A stretch of 64,000 bases of DNA, taken from positions 91,663-155,662 of the forward strand of contig NZ_KB899918.1 of the NCBI RefSeq assembly GCF_000378465.1, read 5' to 3'. Source of the stretch: Elioraea tepidiphila DSM 17972 (GTDB lineage: Bacteria > Pseudomonadota > Alphaproteobacteria > Acetobacterales > Acetobacteraceae). Under the pieces are notes generated by a model. It did no database searches, was not told the DNA's origin, and worked only from the letters and a program-made list of their open reading frames with translations. The translations under genes and the position numbers were made by a program. This document shows, one piece after another, positions 52,447 to 62,632 of this stretch. The first letter of the stretch is position 1. Each line of letters starts with the position of its first letter.

Positions 52447-53085
52447 CTACTTGCGGTCGGCCTCGGGGGCCGGTCGGTTCTCGACCACCTGGTCGACGAT
52501 GCCGAAGGCCTTCGCCTCCTCGCCGGACATGAAGCGGTCGCGCTCCAGGGTCCGCTCGACCGTCTCGAGGTCCTGGCCGGTGTGCTTGACGTAGATCTGG
52601 TTCAGCCGCGCCCGCACGGCGAGGATCTCGCGCGCCTGGATCTCGATGTCGGTCGCCTGGCCCTGCGCGCCGCCCGAGGGCTGGTGCACCATGATCCGGC
52701 TGTTCGGCAGGGCGTAGCGCTTGCCGGGCGCACCCGAGGCCAGCAGCAGCGAGCCCATCGAGGCGGCCTGGCCGATGCAGACCGTGCTGACGGGGCTGCG
52801 GATGTACTGCATCGTGTCGTAGATCGCGAGCCCCGCCGTCACCACCCCGCCCGGTGAGTTGATATAGAAGGCGATGTCCTTGTTCGGGTTCTCGCTCTCC
52901 AGGAACAGCAACTGAGCGCAGAGCAGGCTTGCCACCTGGTCGAACACCGGCCCGGTGAGGAAGATGATCCGCTCCTTCAGAAGCCGCGAATAGATGTCGT
53001 AGGCCCGCTCGCCGCGCGCGGTCTGCTCGACCACCATCGGCACCAGCGTGTTGCCATAGACCTCAAGCGGATCGCGCTCGCGCAT
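52447..53085 (-). CDS. clpP: ClpP protease subunit
   Basis: 212 residues. The tetradecameric serine protease partner of ClpX. Catalytic Ser is in [16 protein letters not shown], His in [16 protein letters not shown] and Asp in the [19 protein letters not shown] segment. The N-terminus [20 protein letters not shown] is typical. The ATG at 53085 ([11 protein letters not shown]) is preferred over a TTG four codons upstream. Confidence 0.97.
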   Translation of the reverse strand: MRERDPLEVYGNTLVPMVVEQTARGERAYDIYSRLLKERIIFLTGPVFDQVASLLCAQLLFLESENPNKDIAFYINSPGGVVTAGLAIYDTMQYIRSPVSTVCIGQAASMGSLLLASGAPGKRYALPNSRIMVHQPSGGAQGQATDIEIQAREILAVRARLNQIYVKHTGQDLETVERTLERDRFMSGEEAKAFGIVDQVVENRPAPEADRK

Positions 53086-53199
53086 CGTCGCCGTCAAACC
53101 TCTTGCCCAGGGGTGTCCACCGGCCGAGTCCCGGCCCGGCGTCTCGCAGGAATATAGGCCGCGCGGGCCGGCGTGCCAGCACCCTCCCCGCCGGCGCGG

Positions 53200-54531
53200 T
53201 CAGGCCTCGGCCGCCTCGGGGTCGCGCATCAGATCCTCGGGCCCGACCGCCTTCTCGCTGACCTTGGCCAGCGCGAGCACGTAGTCGATCACCTTCTCCT
53301 CGAAGAGCGGCGCCCGGAAGCGTTCGATCGCCTGCGGGTTCTGCTGGTAATACTCCAGCACCTTGCGCTCCTGGCCCGGATAGCGCTGCGCCTCGGCGAT
53401 GATCGCGCGCTTCAGCTCCTCCTGCGACACGGTCAGGTTGTTGGCGCGGCCGATCTCGGAGAGCAGCAGGCCGAGCCTCACCCGCCGCTCGGCGATGCCG
53501 CGGTACTCGGCCTTCAGCGTCGCCTCGTCCTTGCCGCGGTCGGCCTCGTCGAGCTGGCCGGCCTTCATGTCCTGCTCGATCCGCTGCCAGATCGCGCCGA
53601 ACTCCGCCTCCACCATCGCCTCGGGCGTGGGGAAGCGCGCCTGTTCGGCGAGCTTGTCGAGCAGGGCGCGCTTGAGCCGCAGCCGCGAGAGCTGGTCGTA
53701 CTCGCGCTGGATCGCGCCCTTGATCGCCTCGCGCATGGCGTTCAGGTCGGCGAAGCCGTGCTTGGTCGCGAGCGCATCGTCGATCGAGGGCGGCAGGGCC
53801 CGGCGCAGCGCCTTGGCGGTGACCTCGAACACGGCGGTCTTGCCGGCGAGATCCTCGGCCGGATAGGCCTCGGGGAAGCTGACCGTGACCTCGCGCGTTT
53901 CGCCCGGCGCGAGCCCGACCAAGCCCCCGGTGAAGCCCGGCACGAAACCCGCGCCGCCCACCTCGATCTCCATGTCGGTGGCCGAGCCGCCGCGGAACGC
54001 GCGGCCGTCGATCCGGCCCGTGAAGTCCACCACCAGCAGATCGCCGGCGACCGCCGGGCGCGTCTCCTCGACCGGCTCGCTGTTGCGGTGCCGCTTGGCG
54101 ATCTCCTCGAGCCGCTTCGCGATCTCCTCCTCGGAGGGCGTGGCGGTCAGCTTCTCGACCTCGATCGCGGCGAGGTCGGGGATCGTGATCTCGGGCAGGA
54201 GCTCGACATCGAGGTTGAACTCGAGATCGGCACCGTCCGACCAGTTGACGATCTCGACCTTCGGCTGCACCGCCGGCTTGAGCCCGCGATCGGTGACGAT
54301 GCGGCGCGCCGCGTCGTCGAGCGAACGCTCCAGCACCTCGCCCATCACGGCTTGGCCGTAGCGCTGGGCGACGATCTTCGGCGGCACCTTGCCGGGACGG
54401 AAGCCGGGCAGGCGCAGATCCTTGCCGATCTCGGCAAGCCTCGCCTGCCGCCGCGCCGCGATATCGGCGGCGGGCAGCACCACCGCGAAGGCGCGCTTCA
54501 GACCCTCCGAGCTCTTTTCCGTCACCTGCAT
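53200..54531 (-). CDS. tig: Trigger factor
   Basis: 443 residues. A ribosome-bound chaperone and prolyl isomerase. The ribosome-binding N-domain contains the signature region RLPGFRPGKVPPKIVAQRYG, the FKBP-like domain follows at about 155-245 (AVAGDLLVVDFTGRIDGRAF), and the C-terminal helical arms run to the end. The start MQVTEKSSEGLKRAF (54531) is 45 bases after tRNA-Leu; co-transcription with that tRNA is likely. It heads the tig-clpP-clpX-lon block. Confidence 0.96.
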   Translation of the reverse strand: MQVTEKSSEGLKRAFAVVLPAADIAARRQARLAEIGKDLRLPGFRPGKVPPKIVAQRYGQAVMGEVLERSLDDAARRIVTDRGLKPAVQPKVEIVNWSDGADLEFNLDVELLPEITIPDLAAIEVEKLTATPSEEEIAKRLEEIAKRHRNSEPVEETRPAVAGDLLVVDFTGRIDGRAFRGGSATDMEIEVGGAGFVPGFTGGLVGLAPGETREVTVSFPEAYPAEDLAGKTAVFEVTAKALRRALPPSIDDALATKHGFADLNAMREAIKGAIQREYDQLSRLRLKRALLDKLAEQARFPTPEAMVEAEFGAIWQRIEQDMKAGQLDEADRGKDEATLKAEYRGIAERRVRLGLLLSEIGRANNLTVSQEELKRAIIAEAQRYPGQERKVLEYYQQNPQAIERFRAPLFEEKVIDYVLALAKVSEKAVGPEDLMRDPEAAEA

Positions 54532-54576
54532 GGCAATCCGATCCCGATCCTCCGGCGCGACGGCCGGCCACAACGA

Positions 54577-54661
54577 TGGTGCGGGCGGAGGGATTTGAAC
54601 CCCCACGACTTGCGTCACCGGAACCTAAATCCGGCGCGTCTGCCAGTTCCGCCACGCCCGC
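54577..54661 (-). tRNA. tRNA-Leu (anticodon TAG)
   Basis: 85 bases including encoded CCA, with the long variable arm of class II tRNAs. Acceptor GCGGGCG pairs with CGCCCGC; the anticodon loop TTTAGGT gives TAG; T loop TTCAAAT. It lies upstream of tig on the same strand. Confidence 0.96.
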
Positions 54662-54689
54662 AGGGCGGGCGCCCGCCCGAGAGGGGCCG

Positions 54690-54718
54690 CGTGTAGCGCG
54701 TCGGGATCGGCCGGGCAA
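54690..54718 (-). promoter_or_regulatory. Promoter of tRNA-Leu (and probably tig)
   Basis: Minus-strand TTGCCC (54718-54713), 17 bases, TACACG (54695-54690), 28 bases before the tRNA. The 5' leader contains a perfect 16-base palindrome GGGCGGGCGCCCGCCC (54663-54678). Confidence 0.5.
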
Positions 54719-54795
54719 GGGCGGCGGCACGCGCGCGGTGGATCAGCGCAGCAGACATGGGCGATACCGGGCCGACCCGCGCGAAAGGACTCCCG

Positions 54796-55371
54796 ATGAG
54801 CCGCCGCATCGTCATCATCCAGGGGCACCCCGATCCAGCAGGCGGCCATCTCGGCCACGCCCTTGCCGATGCCTATGCCCAAGGGGCCCTGTCAGCCGGG
54901 CATGACGTGCGGCCCATCGCGGTGGCGCGTCTCGATTTTCCCCTCCTGCGCACCAAGGCGGAGTTCGACTCCGGCGCGCCGCCCGAACCCATTGCCGCGG
55001 TCCAGGCCGATTTCGCCTGGGCCGAGCATCTGGTGTTCCTCTATCCGCTTTGGCTCGGCGCCATGCCGGCGCTGCTCAAGGCGTTCCTCGAGCAGACGCT
55101 CCGCCCCGGCTTCGCCTTCGAGCCGGGACGGATGCGCGGCCGGCTCGCCGGCCGTTCCGCCCGGGTCGTGATCACCATGGGGATGCCCGTGCTGGCGTTC
55201 CGCTGGTGGTTCGGGGCTCACAACCTCAAGGCGTTCGAGCGCAGCATCCTCGGCTTCGTCGGTATCGGCCCCGTGCGCGAAAGCCTGTTCGGGATGGTGG
55301 AAAGCGCCGGGGAGGCGAAACGGGCTCGCTGGATCGCGGCCATGCGGCGTCTCGGTCAGGCTGCCCGGTGA
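54796..55371 (+). CDS. Flavodoxin-fold NAD(P)H oxidoreductase
   Basis: 191 residues, NAD(P)H dehydrogenase (quinone)/NQO1-type fold. FMN/FAD-binding is suggested by the N-terminal VIIQGHPDPAGGHLGHALAD and by LVFLYPLWLGAMPALLKAF followed by EQTLRPGFAFEPG. Such enzymes perform two-electron reduction of quinones or act as KefF-like regulators; which one cannot be told. The start MSRRIVIIQG has AAAGGA in front. It is the first plus-strand gene after the long minus-strand run. Confidence 0.88.
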   Translation: MSRRIVIIQGHPDPAGGHLGHALADAYAQGALSAGHDVRPIAVARLDFPLLRTKAEFDSGAPPEPIAAVQADFAWAEHLVFLYPLWLGAMPALLKAFLEQTLRPGFAFEPGRMRGRLAGRSARVVITMGMPVLAFRWWFGAHNLKAFERSILGFVGIGPVRESLFGMVESAGEAKRARWIAAMRRLGQAAR

Positions 55372-55434
55372 CCGTGCTGGCCCGGCGCGTGGCGAGCGTG
55401 TAGGCAGGCGGTCCCGCGACCAGCGACGCGCACC

Positions 55435-56328
55435 ATGCCCACTGTCTCGATCACCCACCGCACGACCTACGGCTACGCCGAGCCCGTGAGCTTCGGCGAG
55501 CACCGGCTGATGACGCGCCCGCGCGACAGCCACGACCTGCGGCTGGTCGAGGCGACGCTCGCCATCACGCCCACGGCCGCGCTGCGCTGGAAGCACGACG
55601 TGTTCGGCAACTCGGTGGCGATCGCCGCCTTCGCCGAACCGGCCGCGACGCTGGAGGTCGTCTCGCGCATCCGGCTCGCGCATTTCCCCGCCGATCCGCC
55701 CGATGTCGCGACGTTGATCGAGCCCTATGCCGAGACCCATCCCTTCGCCTACCCGGCCGAGGAGGCGGAGGACTTGGCCCCGGTGCTGCGCCGGCACGAT
55801 CCTGATCCCGAGCGGCTGGTGGACACCTGGGCGAAACGCTTCGTGCAGACCGCCGGTCCGACGCGCACGGCCGACCTGCTCGTCGCGATCACGCGCGCCA
55901 TCCAGGCGGAGTTCCGCTACGAGGCGCGCGCGGCGGAGGGCACCCAGGCGGCCCCCGAGACGCTCCGGCGCGGCAGCGGCGCCTGCCGCGACTTCGCGCT
56001 CCTGATGATGGAGGCGTGCCGCAGCCTCGGCCTCGCCGCCCGCTTCGTCTCGGGCTATCTGTACGATGCCGACATGGTGGACGCCGCCACGTCGGTGGTC
56101 GGCGGCGGTGCGACGCATGCCTGGTGCGACGTCTATGTGCCCGGCGCCGGCTGGGTCGAGTTCGACCCCACCAACGGCCTGATCGCCGGGCGCAACCTGA
56201 TCCGGGTCGCGGTCGCGCGCACGCCCGAGCAGGCGGTGCCGATCGCCGGCTCCTGGACCGGTACGCCCGAGAGCTTCCTCGGGCTCGATGTGGACGTCGA
56301 AGTCGCGGTCGAGGCCGCGGCTCAGTAG
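55435..56328 (+). CDS. Transglutaminase-like cysteine peptidase family protein
   Basis: 297 residues. The N-terminal bacterial transglutaminase-like region (THRTTYGYAEPVSFGEHRLM) is followed by the papain-like core: Cys in GSGACRDFALLMMEACRSLG, His in THAWCDVYVPGAGW and Asp in VEFDPTNGLIAG. All three catalytic residues are in place. There is no signal peptide, so it is probably cytoplasmic, and may be a peptidase rather than a cross-linker. It lies 63 bases after the oxidoreductase gene and its end overlaps the end of the convergent PPOX gene by seven bases. Confidence 0.9.
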   Translation: MPTVSITHRTTYGYAEPVSFGEHRLMTRPRDSHDLRLVEATLAITPTAALRWKHDVFGNSVAIAAFAEPAATLEVVSRIRLAHFPADPPDVATLIEPYAETHPFAYPAEEAEDLAPVLRRHDPDPERLVDTWAKRFVQTAGPTRTADLLVAITRAIQAEFRYEARAAEGTQAAPETLRRGSGACRDFALLMMEACRSLGLAARFVSGYLYDADMVDAATSVVGGGATHAWCDVYVPGAGWVEFDPTNGLIAGRNLIRVAVARTPEQAVPIAGSWTGTPESFLGLDVDVEVAVEAAAQ

Positions 56329-57212
56329 AGCCGGTCGCGGTAGCCGACCAGCGTATCCGCCTCCGCCGCGTCCGCATCCATGCCGCCGAGCTGCTCGGCG
56401 ATCATGCGGCCGATCGGCGGGATCGTGCCGGGCGGCACGTGGCGCTCCGGGTTCCAGAGCTCGCTGCGGATCAGCGCCTTGCCGCAGTGGAAGAACACCT
56501 CCTCCACCGAGACGACCAGGGCCGAGGACGGCAGCTTGCCCTGTGCGGGCATCTCGGCGAGCAGGTCGGGCTCGGTGCTGATGCGCGCGCGGCCGTTCAC
56601 CCGCAGGGTCTCGCGCACGCCGGGGACCATGAACAGCAGCCCGACACGCGGGTTCTCGGCAACATTCAGCAGCGTATCGACGCGGTTGTTGCCACGCCGG
56701 TCCGGCAGCGCGAGTGTCGTGTCGTCAAGTACGCGCACGAAGCCGGGCGCGTCGCCGCGCGGGGTCGCGTCGCACCAGCCGCGCGCGTCGGCCGAGGCGA
56801 CGATGCAGAACGGCGAGAGCGCGATGAAACGGCGCGGCCAGGCATCGAGCCGTGTGACCGTCTTGGCGGCGGCGAGCGCGCGGACCTCGCCGTAATGCGC
56901 GCGCACCGCCGCGGGCGTGGCGAGACCCTCGGCCGGCGGCGCGGCGTCGTGATGCGCGCCGCGCGGCACCACTTCCATTCGCGTGATCGTCACCGGACCC
57001 GCGCGCAGCAGGTTCATCGCCGAGACGATCATCTCGGCGAGCCGCTCGGGCGTCACGGTCTCGCCCGGGATGTCGAGCAGGAAGTCCTGCACCTCGACAT
57101 GGCCGCCATTGGTGAAATCGACGCGCGCGTCGAACTTCACGCGGAAGCGGCTTGTCGGGTCCGCGCGGTAAGGTAGAGCGTCGGCGGCGGGGGCCAGGAT
57201 TACGGGCAGCAT
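56322..57212 (-). CDS. PPOX-type flavoprotein with an extra N-terminal domain
   Basis: 296 residues. Residues about 105-296 look like the FMN-dependent PPOX (pyridoxamine-phosphate-oxidase-like) family of the MSMEG_1061/DR2398 type: SPFCIVASADARGWCDATP, then LPDRRGNNRVDTLLNVAEN and VGLLFMVPGVRETLRVNGRA. The first 85 residues (RFRVKFDARVDFTNGGHVE, EVQDFLLDIPGETVTPERL) do not belong to that fold and appear to be a separate small domain. Reaction unknown; the PPOX part likely reduces an unknown substrate with F420 or FMN. It lies ten bases upstream of pntB on the same strand. Confidence 0.8.
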   Translation of the reverse strand: MLPVILAPAADALPYRADPTSRFRVKFDARVDFTNGGHVEVQDFLLDIPGETVTPERLAEMIVSAMNLLRAGPVTITRMEVVPRGAHHDAAPPAEGLATPAAVRAHYGEVRALAAAKTVTRLDAWPRRFIALSPFCIVASADARGWCDATPRGDAPGFVRVLDDTTLALPDRRGNNRVDTLLNVAENPRVGLLFMVPGVRETLRVNGRARISTEPDLLAEMPAQGKLPSSALVVSVEEVFFHCGKALIRSELWNPERHVPPGTIPPIGRMIAEQLGGMDADAAEADTLVGYRDRLY

Positions 57213-57222
57213 GCACAGCCCC

Positions 57223-58617
57223 TCAATGACCCAGGGCCTGCACGATCTCCTCGGTCATCTTCTTCGCATCCCCGAACAGCATCATCGTATTCGGGCGGAA
57301 GAACAGCTCGTTGTCCACGCCCGCGTAGCCCGAGCCCATCGAGCGCTTCACGAACAGCACGGTCTTGGCCTTGTCCACCTCCAGGATCGGCATGCCGTAG
57401 ATCGGCGAGGCCGGGTCGGTCTTGGCCGCCGGGTTCGTCACGTCGTTGGCGCCGATCACATAGGCGACGTCGGCGGTGGCGAAGTCGTTGTTGATCTCCT
57501 CGAGCTCGAACACCTCGTCATAGGGCACGTTCGCCTCGGCGAGCAGCACGTTCATGTGCCCGGGCATGCGGCCGGCCACGGGATGGATGGCATACTTCAC
57601 CTCCACCCCCTCCTTCTTCAGCAGGTCCGCCATCTCCCGCAGCGTGTGCTGCGCCTGTGCGACCGCCATGCCGTAACCCGGGACGACGATCACCTTGGAG
57701 GCGTTCTTCATGATGAAGGCGGCATCCTCGGCGGCACCCGCGCGCACGCTGCGCTCGCCGCCGGCAGCGGCGGCCGCGCCCGCGGTCTCGCCGCCGAAGC
57801 CGCCCAGCAGCACGTTGATGATGCTGCGGTTCATCCCCTTGCACATGATGTAGGAGAGAATCGCGCCCGCCGCACCGACCAGGGCGCCCGCGATGATCAG
57901 CATCAGGTTGCCGACCGTGAAGCCGATGCCCGCCGCCGCCCAGCCCGAGTAGCTGTTCAGCATCGAGATCACCACCGGCATGTCGGCGCCGCCGATCGGG
58001 ATGATGATCAGGAAGCCGATCGCGAAGGCCAGGATCGCCAGCAGCCAGAACAGCGCGTGGCTCTCGGTCGCCACGAAGATGATCGTCAGCAGCAGGATCA
58101 CGATCGCCAGCACGAGGTTCAGCATGTGCTGCTGCGGGAAGGTGATCGGCGCGCCGGACATCACGCCCTGAAGCTTGGCGAAGGCGATCACCGAGCCCGA
58201 GAAGGTGATCGCGCCGATCACCAGACCCAGGCTCATCTCGATCAGGCTCGCGGTCTTGATCGCGCCCACCGTGCCGATGCCGAAGGATTGCGGCGAGTAG
58301 AGTGCCGCGGCGGCGACGAACACCGCCGCCATGCCGACCAGCGAGTGGAACGCCGCGACCAGCTGTGGCAGCGCCGTCATCTGGATACGACGGGCAATGA
58401 TCGTGCCGATCGTGCCGCCGATCACCACGGCGAGCAGGATCCAGGCATAGCCACCCATGCCGGGACGGGCCAGCGTCGCCAGCACCGCGAGCCCCATCCC
58501 CACCATGCCGTACACCACCCCGGCGCGCGAGGTCTCGGGATGCGACAGGCCGCGCAGCGCGAGGATGAAGCAGACGGACGCGACCAGGTAGGCGAGCGTC
58601 GTGACCGCGGCACCCAT
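57223..58617 (-). CDS. pntB: NAD(P) transhydrogenase beta subunit
   Basis: 464 residues. It forms part of the proton channel (eight or nine membrane helices, first two thirds) and the NADP-binding domain III at the C-terminus, with VIVVPGYGMAVAQAQHTLRE and the following AIHPVAGRMPGHMNVLLAEA. The loop YVIGANDVTNPAAKTDP is characteristic. It works with PntAA and PntAB to make NADPH from NADH at the expense of the proton gradient. Five bases separate it from pntAB. Confidence 0.96.
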   Translation of the reverse strand: MGAAVTTLAYLVASVCFILALRGLSHPETSRAGVVYGMVGMGLAVLATLARPGMGGYAWILLAVVIGGTIGTIIARRIQMTALPQLVAAFHSLVGMAAVFVAAAALYSPQSFGIGTVGAIKTASLIEMSLGLVIGAITFSGSVIAFAKLQGVMSGAPITFPQQHMLNLVLAIVILLLTIIFVATESHALFWLLAILAFAIGFLIIIPIGGADMPVVISMLNSYSGWAAAGIGFTVGNLMLIIAGALVGAAGAILSYIMCKGMNRSIINVLLGGFGGETAGAAAAAGGERSVRAGAAEDAAFIMKNASKVIVVPGYGMAVAQAQHTLREMADLLKKEGVEVKYAIHPVAGRMPGHMNVLLAEANVPYDEVFELEEINNDFATADVAYVIGANDVTNPAAKTDPASPIYGMPILEVDKAKTVLFVKRSMGSGYAGVDNELFFRPNTMMLFGDAKKMTEEIVQALGH

Positions 58618-58622
58618 GGCGC

Positions 58623-59024
58623 TCAGCTTCCCTTCTTGCGGAACATCGACAGCATCCGGTGGGTCACCAGGAAGCCGCCGAAGATGTTCACCGATGCGAG
58701 CAGCACCGCGAGGAAGCCGAACACCCGCGCGATCGTATCCTCGGCAAGCCCGACCGCGAGCAGCCCGCCGACCACGATCACCGAGGAGATGGCATTGGTC
58801 ACACCCATCAGCGGCGAGTGCAGCGCCGGGGTGACGTTCCAGACCACGTAGTAGCCGACGAAACAGGCGAGCAGGAAGATCGTCAGCAGGAACAGGAAGG
58901 GCTCGGCCACCTCGGCCACGGGCTGCGCCGCGGCGGCCGCCTTGATCGAGAGCGCGTGGGCGCGCTCGGCCAGGGCAGCCGCCTCGCGGGCGATCTCGCC
59001 CGCCCTCTGGGCAATGTCGCTCAT
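58623..59024 (-). CDS. pntAB: NAD(P) transhydrogenase alpha subunit part 2 (membrane)
   Basis: 133 residues. Three to four membrane helices ([59 protein letters not shown]) match the membrane part of PntA. In alphaproteobacteria this part is a separate gene, as here. The N-terminal 45 residues are an A/E-rich helix. Confidence 0.94.
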   Translation of the reverse strand: MSDIAQRAGEIAREAAALAERAHALSIKAAAAAQPVAEVAEPFLFLLTIFLLACFVGYYVVWNVTPALHSPLMGVTNAISSVIVVGGLLAVGLAEDTIARVFGFLAVLLASVNIFGGFLVTHRMLSMFRKKGS

Positions 59025-59040
59025 GCTTGGGTCCCCTCGC

Positions 59041-60210
59041 TCACGCGGCCGCGGCCGGCTTCTGGGCGAATTGCGGATGCACCACGGCGCCGTCCCGGGT
59101 CAGCGCCACGCCCTGGATGATCTCGTCATCGGGCTTCAGGTTCGGCTTCTTCCCCTCCTTGTCCCAGAACGCGGTCAGGAAGGTCAGCAGGTTGCGCGCA
59201 TAGAGCGCGGAGGCCGCGACCGCGATCCGGCCGGGCCAGTTGCGCCAGCCGAGGATCGTCACGCCGTTGCCCGTCACCACGCGCTCGCCCGGCTTCGTCA
59301 GCGCGCAGTTGCCGCCGGCATCCGAGGCGATGTCGACGATCACGCTGCCCGGCTTCATGGACGCCACCATCTCGGCGGAGATGATCTTCGGCGCCGAGCG
59401 GCCCATGGTCAGCGCGGTGCAGATGATGATGTCCTGCTTCTTCACCGTTTCGGCCATCAGCTCGGCCTGGCGGCGGCGAAAGTCCTCGCTCATCTCCTTG
59501 GCGTAGCCGCCCGCGGTCTGGGCCGCCTTGGTCTCGTCGGTCTCGACGCCGACGAAACTCGCGCCGAGCGACTTGATCTCCTCCTTGGCCGCCGGGCGCA
59601 CGTCGGTCGCCGAGACGCGCGCGCCGAGCCGCCGCGCGGTCGCGATCGCCTGGAGCCCCGCAACGCCCGCGCCCAGCACGAACACGCTCGCCGGCGCGAC
59701 GGTGCCGGCCGCGGTCATCATCATCGGGAAGGAACGGCCGTACTCGACCGCCGCCTCGATCACGGCGCGGTATCCCGCGAGGTTCGCCTGCGAGGACAGC
59801 ACGTCCATGCTCTGCGCGCGGGTGATGCGCGGCAACAGCTCCATCGCGCAGGCGTCGATCCCGCGCTCGGCATAGGCGGCGACCCGGCCGGTATCCTCCC
59901 AGACGCTCAGCGTGCCGACCAGCAGCGCCCCGCGGGGGATGAGCGCCAGGTGATCGACATCCCCTTCGCCGGGGCCGAGCGGGGCGCGCACGCAGAAGAC
60001 GATGCCCGCGCCGGCGAGGGCCGCCGCCGGGTCTCGGGCGATCTCGGCGCCGGCGGCGGCGAACTCGGCATCGGGGATCGAAGCCCGCTCGCCCGCCCCG
60101 GCCTCCACCGCGACCGTCAGGCCCAGCCCGATCAGCTTCTTCACGGTCTCGGGCGTGGCCGCGACCCTGGCCTCGCCCGGACGGCGTTCCTTCAGCACCG
60201 CAAGGCGCAT
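59041..60210 (-). CDS. pntAA: NAD(P) transhydrogenase alpha subunit part 1 (NAD-binding)
   Basis: 389 residues, the soluble NAD-binding domain I related to alanine dehydrogenase. N-terminus [20 protein letters not shown], the NAD loop [20 protein letters not shown], and the conserved [15 protein letters not shown]. The start [13 protein letters not shown] (60210) is divergent from glcB with a 167-base gap. First gene of the pntAA-pntAB-pntB operon. Confidence 0.96.
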   Translation of the reverse strand: MRLAVLKERRPGEARVAATPETVKKLIGLGLTVAVEAGAGERASIPDAEFAAAGAEIARDPAAALAGAGIVFCVRAPLGPGEGDVDHLALIPRGALLVGTLSVWEDTGRVAAYAERGIDACAMELLPRITRAQSMDVLSSQANLAGYRAVIEAAVEYGRSFPMMMTAAGTVAPASVFVLGAGVAGLQAIATARRLGARVSATDVRPAAKEEIKSLGASFVGVETDETKAAQTAGGYAKEMSEDFRRRQAELMAETVKKQDIIICTALTMGRSAPKIISAEMVASMKPGSVIVDIASDAGGNCALTKPGERVVTGNGVTILGWRNWPGRIAVAASALYARNLLTFLTAFWDKEGKKPNLKPDDEIIQGVALTRDGAVVHPQFAQKPAAAA

Positions 60211-60315
60211 TCCAGACCCCTATTCCTGCTGGGCGGAGCCGCGACGGCCCCGCAAGGAGAGCGCCTTGCAACCTGCCCGATGCCACGGGGGTCAGGCAAG
60301 GGCGGGTTCACGCCC

Positions 60316-60344
60316 TCGACAACGGCGGCGGGATCGGAAATACC
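60316..60344 (+). promoter_or_regulatory. Candidate promoter of glcB
   Basis: Plus-strand TCGACA (60316-60321), 17 bases, AATACC (60339-60344), 34 bases before the glcB ATG. The -35 box matches five of six; the -10 box is weak. The gap from 60211 to 60377 otherwise holds nothing I can name. Confidence 0.3.
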
Positions 60345-60377
60345 CCTGATCAATCGGGTTCGAGGAGGCACAACCAT

Positions 60378-62540
60378 ATGGATCGGGTCGAGATCGGCGG
60401 GGTACGGATTGCCCAGGCACTGGCGGCGTTCGTCGCCGAAGAGGTTGCGCCGGGGACCGGGATCGATCCGACGTCGTTCTGGACCGGCTATGGCGCCATC
60501 CTGCGCGAGCTCGCCCCCCGGAACGCGGCGCTCCTGGCCAAGCGCGATGCGCTGCAGGCGAAGATCGATGCCTGGCACACGGCACGGCGTGGCCAGCCGC
60601 ACGACGCGCCTGCCTATGAGGCGTTCCTGCGCGAGATCGGCTATCTCCTGCCCGCGCCCGCGCCGTTCAAGGTGCGCACGGCCCATGTGGACGACGAGAT
60701 CGCGCGCATTGCCGGGCCGCAGCTCGTCGTGCCGGTGTCGAACGCGCGCTACGCCCTGAACGCGGCGAACGCCCGCTGGGGCAGCCTCTATGACGCGCTC
60801 TACGGCACGGACGCGCTCGCGCCGGTCGATCCGTCCGCAATGGGCTACGATCCGGCGCGCGGGGCGATGGTGATCGCCAAGGCACGCGCGGTGCTGGACC
60901 AGGCAGCCCCGCTCGCGCAGGGCAGCCACGCGGACGCGACGGCCTACGCGATCGGCGACGGCGCGCTCGCGGTGACGCTGAAGGGCGGGGCGCGGACGGG
61001 CCTGCGCGACCCCTCGCAGTGCGTCGGCTACACGGGCGAGGCGGCCGCGCCGTCGTCGGTGCTGCTCCGCCATCACGGCCTGCACATCGAGATCGTGATC
61101 GACCGCAGCCACCTGATCGGCAAGGACGACCCGGCGGGGGTGGCGGACGTCGTGTTGGAGAGCGCGGTCACGACCATCCAGGACTGCGAGGACTCGGTCG
61201 CGGCGGTGGATGCGGCCGACAAGGTGGACGTGTACCGCAACTGGCTCGGGCTCATGACGGGCAACCTCGTCGCGACCTTCCCGAAGGGCGGGCGGATGAT
61301 CGAACGCCGTCTGAACCCCGACCGGAGCTGGACGGCGGTGTCGGGCGGGACCGTGACGCTGCACGGCCGCAGCCTGATGCTGGTGCGCAATGTCGGCCAT
61401 CACATGATGACCGATGCCGTCCTGGACGCGGACGGGAACGAGACACCCGAGACGATCCTCGACTGCGCGGTGACGAGCCTGATCGCGCTGCACGACCTCA
61501 AGGGCCTCGGCCGTGTGCGCAACAGCCGCGCGGGTTCGGTCTACATCGTCAAGCCGAAGATGCACGGGCCGGAGGAGGTGGCGTGGGCCGATGCGCTGTT
61601 CGCGCGCGTCGAGGATCTGTTGGGTCTCGATCGCTACACGCTGAAGATGGGGATCATGGACGAGGAGCGGCGCACGACGCTCAACCTCGCCGCCTGCATC
61701 GCGCAGGTGCCCGACCGCGTGGTGTTCATCAACACCGGCTTCCTCGATCGCACCGGCGACGAGATCCACACCTCGATCGAGGCGGGCGCGATGATCCGCA
61801 AGAACGACATGAAGGCCACGCCCTGGATCGCGGCCTACGAGGACAACAACGTCGATGTCGGGCTCGCCTGCGGTCTGCCGGGTCATGCGCAGATCGGCAA
61901 GGGCATGTGGGCGATGCCGGATCGGATGGCCGAGATGCTGAAGCAGAAGGTCGGGCATCCGAAGGCGGGGGCGAACACGGCGTGGGTGCCCTCGCCCACC
62001 GCGGCGACGCTGCATGCGCTGCACTACCACGAGGTGGACGTGGCGGCGCGTCAGGCGGAGATCGCGAAGGGAGGGCCGCGCACGAAGCTGGGCGATCTGC
62101 TGACCTTCCCGGTGGCGGACCGGCCGAACTGGAACCCCGCCGACCTTCAGGCGGAGCTCGACAACAACTGCCAGGGCATCCTCGGTTACGTGGTGCGCTG
62201 GATCGACCAGGGCGTGGGCTGTTCGAAGGTGCCGGACATCAACGACGTGGGGCTGATGGAGGATCGGGCGACGTTGCGCATCTCGTCGCAGCACATCGCG
62301 AACTGGCTGCTGCATGGCGTCGTGAGCGAGGCGCAGGTGATGGAGACGCTCAAGCGCATGGCGGCCGTGGTCGATCGGCAGAACGCGGGCGATCCGGCGT
62401 ATCGCCCCATGGCGCCCGGCTTCGACGGTCCGGCGTTCCGCGCCGCGTGCGACCTCGTGTTCAAGGGCCGCGTGCAGCCGAACGGCTACACCGAGTTCCT
62501 GCTCACGCAGTGGCGCCGGGAGGCGAAGCGGGCGGCGTAG
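60378..62540 (+). CDS. glcB: Malate synthase G
   Basis: 720 residues, the length of the monomeric G isoform. It condenses glyoxylate with acetyl-CoA to malate, for growth on acetate, glycolate or similar. Motifs include [20 protein letters not shown] with the catalytic Arg, [18 protein letters not shown], and [15 protein letters not shown]. The C-terminal [19 protein letters not shown] is conserved. The ATG has GAGGAGG nine bases upstream. No isocitrate lyase is in the window, so it may serve glycolate use rather than the glyoxylate shunt. Confidence 0.97.
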   Translation: MDRVEIGGVRIAQALAAFVAEEVAPGTGIDPTSFWTGYGAILRELAPRNAALLAKRDALQAKIDAWHTARRGQPHDAPAYEAFLREIGYLLPAPAPFKVRTAHVDDEIARIAGPQLVVPVSNARYALNAANARWGSLYDALYGTDALAPVDPSAMGYDPARGAMVIAKARAVLDQAAPLAQGSHADATAYAIGDGALAVTLKGGARTGLRDPSQCVGYTGEAAAPSSVLLRHHGLHIEIVIDRSHLIGKDDPAGVADVVLESAVTTIQDCEDSVAAVDAADKVDVYRNWLGLMTGNLVATFPKGGRMIERRLNPDRSWTAVSGGTVTLHGRSLMLVRNVGHHMMTDAVLDADGNETPETILDCAVTSLIALHDLKGLGRVRNSRAGSVYIVKPKMHGPEEVAWADALFARVEDLLGLDRYTLKMGIMDEERRTTLNLAACIAQVPDRVVFINTGFLDRTGDEIHTSIEAGAMIRKNDMKATPWIAAYEDNNVDVGLACGLPGHAQIGKGMWAMPDRMAEMLKQKVGHPKAGANTAWVPSPTAATLHALHYHEVDVAARQAEIAKGGPRTKLGDLLTFPVADRPNWNPADLQAELDNNCQGILGYVVRWIDQGVGCSKVPDINDVGLMEDRATLRISSQHIANWLLHGVVSEAQVMETLKRMAAVVDRQNAGDPAYRPMAPGFDGPAFRAACDLVFKGRVQPNGYTEFLLTQWRREAKRAA

Positions 62541-62548
62541 TGGAAGGT

Positions 62549-62601
62549 CCAGGAAACTCAGTTTCCTGGCGGGAGAGTCCGAGAGGCCAGCGCCCTCTCG
62601 G
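62549..62601 (+). repeat. Two tandem hairpins after glcB
   Basis: A perfect nine-base-pair stem (CCAGGAAAC/GTTTCCTGG, 62549-62569, loop TCA) is followed by a perfect eight-base-pair stem (CCGAGAGG/CCTCTCGG, 62579-62601). Neither has a T-tract, so they may be 3'-end stabilisers or a Rho-dependent terminator region. Confidence 0.45.
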
Positions 62602-62632
62602 TGGATAATGCCTTCCTCCGAGTTTTCATCCT

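Noticed and set aside
60346..60357. Second FNR-like site (CCTGATCAATCGGG) before glcB
   Set aside because: It has only part of the palindrome and the wrong spacing for TTGAT-N4-ATCAA.
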